In this document: positions 61,910 through 64,000 of the stretch, piece after piece
Numbering within the stretch: position 1 is the first letter of the stretch
Layout: the number at the start of each line of letters is the position of its first letter
Assembly (NCBI GenBank): GCA_041390825.1
Contig: JAWKPF010000005.1
Span: 62,001 to 126,000, forward strand
From: Thermomicrobiales bacterium
Lineage (GTDB): Bacteria; Chloroflexota; Chloroflexia; Thermomicrobiales; UBA6265
Length of the DNA stretch: 64,000 nucleotides
Direction: 5' to 3'
Notes under the pieces: model-generated
What the model saw: only the letters and a program-made list of their open reading frames with translations
Told to the model about the DNA's origin: nothing
Databases searched by the model: none
Position numbers and translations under genes: made by a program

Positions 61910-61993
61910 GTCCAGAGTCCAGAGTCCAGAGTCCAGAGTCCAGAGTCCGGGGTGCGGAGTCCGGAGTCCGGAGTCCGGAGTTCGGGGGCCGGA
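61910..61993 (+). repeat. 12-unit heptad tandem repeat, GTCCAGA/GTCCGGA
   Basis: Twelve 7-bp units begin at the first base after the M32 stop: five perfect GTCCAGA, one GTCCGGG, one GTGCGGA, three GTCCGGA, then GTTCGGG and GGCCGGA. The graded decay along the array suggests slippage at one end. It is not a CRISPR: there are no spacers. Confidence 0.85.
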
Positions 61994-62051
61994 GCGAACG
62001 GACGCATTCACTGGACACGGGCGCTTGAACGAAAAGGAGTTCGACCAGACC

Positions 62052-63014
62052 ATGTCGATCAGATTCGGAATCTTCGCGCCGCAAGGTTGGCGGCGGGACC
62101 TGAACAGCTTTTCCGATCCATACCAGCAGTTCGAGGCGATGACCCATGTTGGTCGCGTTGCGGACGCAGGGAGCTGGGACTCGATTTGGGTCTACGACCA
62201 TTTCCACACGACGCCGCAGGCCGAGCTGGAGACCACGTTCGAATGCTGGACGATCACGTCAACGTTGGCGCGCGACACGAAGCGAGTGAATGTCGGCCAG
62301 ATGGTGGGCTGCAACGGATATCGGAATCCGGCGCTCTACGCCAAGATTTCATCCACCGTCGATGTCGCCAGCAACGGCCGGCTCTACGCAGGTATCGGCG
62401 CGGGGTGGTATGAGGCCGAGTGGAAGGCGTACGGCTATCCCTGGGTGGAGACACCGCAACGGATGGGGATGTTCCGTGAAGCCGTACAGGTCATCAAGAA
62501 GATGTGGACCGAGGACTATCCGGAGTTCCATGGCAAGTACTACACCATCGACAAGCCGATCAACGAGCCGAAGGGGGTCCGGAAACCGCACCCCATGTTC
62601 TGGATCGGCGGCAGTGGCGAGCAGGTCACGCTCAAACTTGTGGCGCAATACGCCGACGCGTGCAACGTGATGGGCGATGTCGAGACGGTCGGGCGAAAAC
62701 TGGAGATCCTGCAAGGCCACTGCGCGGCAGCCGGCCGCAACTACGACGACCTGGTGAAATCGACCCAGATTCGCGTCCACCTGATCGAAGCGGGCGAGGA
62801 TCCTGTTAAGGCATCGGAAGCAGTCCGCCAGGGAACCCCGTTCGACGACTTTGCCAGCGGTTTCCTGATCGGCACTCCAAAGGATGTTGCGGAAAAGGTC
62901 GAGCAATTGGCAGAGGTCGGAGTCGACTACATCATCATGTACGTGACCAATGTTGCCTACGAACCGGCATTGGTGGACCTCCTCGACAACGAAGTTGTGA
63001 GAAAGTTCGCCTGA
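62052..63014 (+). CDS. LLM-class (F420-type) flavin-dependent oxidoreductase
   Basis: This 320-residue luciferase-like barrel has FGIFAPQGWRRDLNSF, RVADAGSWDSIWVYDH, VGQMVGCNGYRNPALYAKIS and NGRLYAGIGAGWYEAEW, with GGSGEQVTLKLVAQYADACN near the centre. It belongs to the same subgroup as the gene at 10313 but is distinct in sequence. ATG 62052 has AAAAGGAG 13 bases upstream. A longer in-frame start runs back through the heptad array and is rejected. Confidence 0.85.
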   Translation: MSIRFGIFAPQGWRRDLNSFSDPYQQFEAMTHVGRVADAGSWDSIWVYDHFHTTPQAELETTFECWTITSTLARDTKRVNVGQMVGCNGYRNPALYAKISSTVDVASNGRLYAGIGAGWYEAEWKAYGYPWVETPQRMGMFREAVQVIKKMWTEDYPEFHGKYYTIDKPINEPKGVRKPHPMFWIGGSGEQVTLKLVAQYADACNVMGDVETVGRKLEILQGHCAAAGRNYDDLVKSTQIRVHLIEAGEDPVKASEAVRQGTPFDDFASGFLIGTPKDVAEKVEQLAEVGVDYIIMYVTNVAYEPALVDLLDNEVVRKFA

Positions 63015-63054
63015 CCGGTTTTCGGAGTTACGACCGAGGGGATAACGCGCACTG

Positions 63055-64000
63055 GTGGGTACCGAGCTTCTGGAACGTCGCACGTTCGGCAAGTCGTCGC
63101 TCGAAGTCCCTCCCATCGCGGTGGGCTGCGCGCCCCTTGGCGACATGCGCGACACCTTTCTCTACTCCGTGCCGGAGGAGCAGGCGGTCGCTACGGTGCT
63201 GGCTGCGCTCCGCAGCCCGCTGAACTACATCGACACTGCCGCCTGGTATGGCGACGGTGAAAGCGAGCGGCGCATCGGCATTGCGCTGCGGGAACTCGGC
63301 GGATTGCCCGAGGGGGCAATTCTCGAGACCAAGATCGGTTGTTCGCCGGAGCTTTGTGATTTCAGTGGCGACGAGGTGAAACGCCGATTCGAGCGTAGCC
63401 TGTCGTTGCTGGGTGTCGACCGGTTCGACGCGGTCTTTCTCCATGGGCCAGAACGCACCTCGTTCGAGAACGCCATGGCGCCCGGCGGACCAGTCGATGT
63501 TCTGCGCGGCTACTACGAACAGGGGCTATTCGACCATTTTGGGGTGGCGTCCGATCTCAGCGATGTCGATCTGCAGTACCTGGAGACAGGCCTGTTCGAT
63601 TGTGTCATCTGCTCCAACCGATACACCCTGCTCAACACGAACTCCGACGAGCTGTTCACTTACGCGCATGAGCGAGGGATTGCCGTCCTGAACGCCGCTC
63701 CGTATGGCAGCGGCATCCTTTCGCGCGGGCCCCGAGACTATCCACGCTACTTCTACCGAACCGCGCCGCCGGCAATGATCGAGCGGGCACTCGCCATCGA
63801 AGCGATCTGCGAGCGATATGGCATTTCGCTGACCGCTGCGGCGCTGCAATTCTCGCTGCGCGATTCGCGCATCACCGTTACCATCGCCGGTATGAGCCGG
63901 CCGGAGCGGATACAGGAGACGATCGATCTCGCCTCGGTCGAGATCCCACAGGCAGTGTGGGACGAGATCGAGGCGCTTGGTCCGCCGGATACGTCCGATC
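63055..64000 (+). CDS. aldo/keto reductase, truncated at window end
   Basis: The first 315 residues of an aldo/keto-reductase-fold protein are present. It begins ERRTFGKSSLEVPPIAVG, with LNYIDTAAWYGDGESERRIG (catalytic Asp and Tyr), ETKIGCSPE (Lys), RFDAVFLHGP (His) and ITVTIAGMSRPERIQETI at the C-terminal part. It resembles the L-fucose/galactose dehydrogenase-like branch. The GTG at 63055 has GAGGGG about 13 bases upstream. No stop codon occurs before 64000. Confidence 0.85.
   Translation, partial: MGTELLERRTFGKSSLEVPPIAVGCAPLGDMRDTFLYSVPEEQAVATVLAALRSPLNYIDTAAWYGDGESERRIGIALRELGGLPEGAILETKIGCSPELCDFSGDEVKRRFERSLSLLGVDRFDAVFLHGPERTSFENAMAPGGPVDVLRGYYEQGLFDHFGVASDLSDVDLQYLETGLFDCVICSNRYTLLNTNSDELFTYAHERGIAVLNAAPYGSGILSRGPRDYPRYFYRTAPPAMIERALAIEAICERYGISLTAAALQFSLRDSRITVTIAGMSRPERIQETIDLASVEIPQAVWDEIEALGPPDTSD

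Noticed and set aside
61910..61993. Heptad array as a CRISPR or phage attachment site
   Set aside because: Units are contiguous, 7 bp, with no spacers, no cas genes, no integrase and no tRNA nearby.
61752..62051. N-terminal extension of the second LLM gene through the heptad array
   Set aside because: It would translate the M32 C-terminus out of frame and the repeat; ATG 62052 has a purine-rich ribosome site and matches the family start.

Overview
The window is high-GC bacterial chromosome. It looks like Chloroflexota, probably a Thermomicrobia/Thermomicrobiales-type lineage; this is inferred from gene content, not proven. The clues are F420-type LLM oxidoreductases, a baseplate-J-like membrane protein next to ruvX, a DUF402 gene next to rsmG and dxs, frequent GTG/TTG starts and many 1-4 nt start/stop overlaps. 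I saw no phage, plasmid, insertion sequence, CRISPR array, rRNA or tRNA. Genes are short cassettes on both strands, mostly core metabolism plus sugar and osmolyte uptake.

Layout. 1-9836: nine consecutive genes or gene regions, each broken by several frame changes: an unidentified partial gene, an M50-like membrane protein, an MFS exporter, a secreted protein, a Tat-secreted rhodanese, an NHL-repeat protein, a SIMPL-domain protein, an anti-sigma/ECF-sigma pair and a 2-hydroxyacid dehydrogenase. Beyond 10 kb almost every gene is intact, so an error-rich contig edge is the simplest explanation. 9837-10312: no gene, but a near-consensus minus-strand promoter, an 18-bp perfect palindrome and a predicted structured RNA of about 200 nt. 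10.3-16.9 kb: LLM oxidoreductase, membrane protein, M20 peptidase, coiled-coil protein, and an overlapping Gfo/Idh/MocA oxidoreductase plus cupin. 17.0-22.1 kb: metH and metG. 22.1-22.7 kb: non-coding, with a heptad repeat and a second candidate RNA. 22.7-30.0 kb: an ArsR-type regulator with a large N-terminal domain, a cupin, DUF2325 and DUF3303 genes, and a GH42/GH4/ADP-ribosylglycohydrolase operon. 30.1-36.4 kb: alaS, baseplate-J-like protein, ruvX, a c-di-AMP receptor and a CBS-like membrane protein. 36.4-44.9 kb: sirtuin, sugar isomerase-like protein, J-domain protein, a dxs-rsmG-DUF402 operon, a DUF1786 protein and an iminopeptidase-like hydrolase. 45.0-52.5 kb: a four-gene glycine-betaine/choline-type ABC importer and a MacB/FtsX-type ABC pair. 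52.6-64.0 kb: rbsD, formamidase-like protein, pyruvate kinase, a histidine-kinase-like protein lacking its catalytic residues, two small unknowns, a sarcosine-oxidase-like flavoenzyme, an AI-2E family permease, an M32 carboxypeptidase, a second LLM oxidoreductase and a truncated aldo/keto reductase.

Functional threads: one-carbon and methionine use (metH, metG, sarcosine-oxidase-like, formamidase-like); galactoside breakdown (GH42 and GH4); compatible-solute uptake; and non-mevalonate isoprenoid synthesis (dxs).

The most unusual signals are non-coding. A palindrome with core TGTACGTACA occurs three times at promoter-like positions. Two candidate structured RNAs lie in gene-free gaps. A family of 7-bp tandem repeats built on a TCC-anchored heptad sits mainly just behind stop codons.
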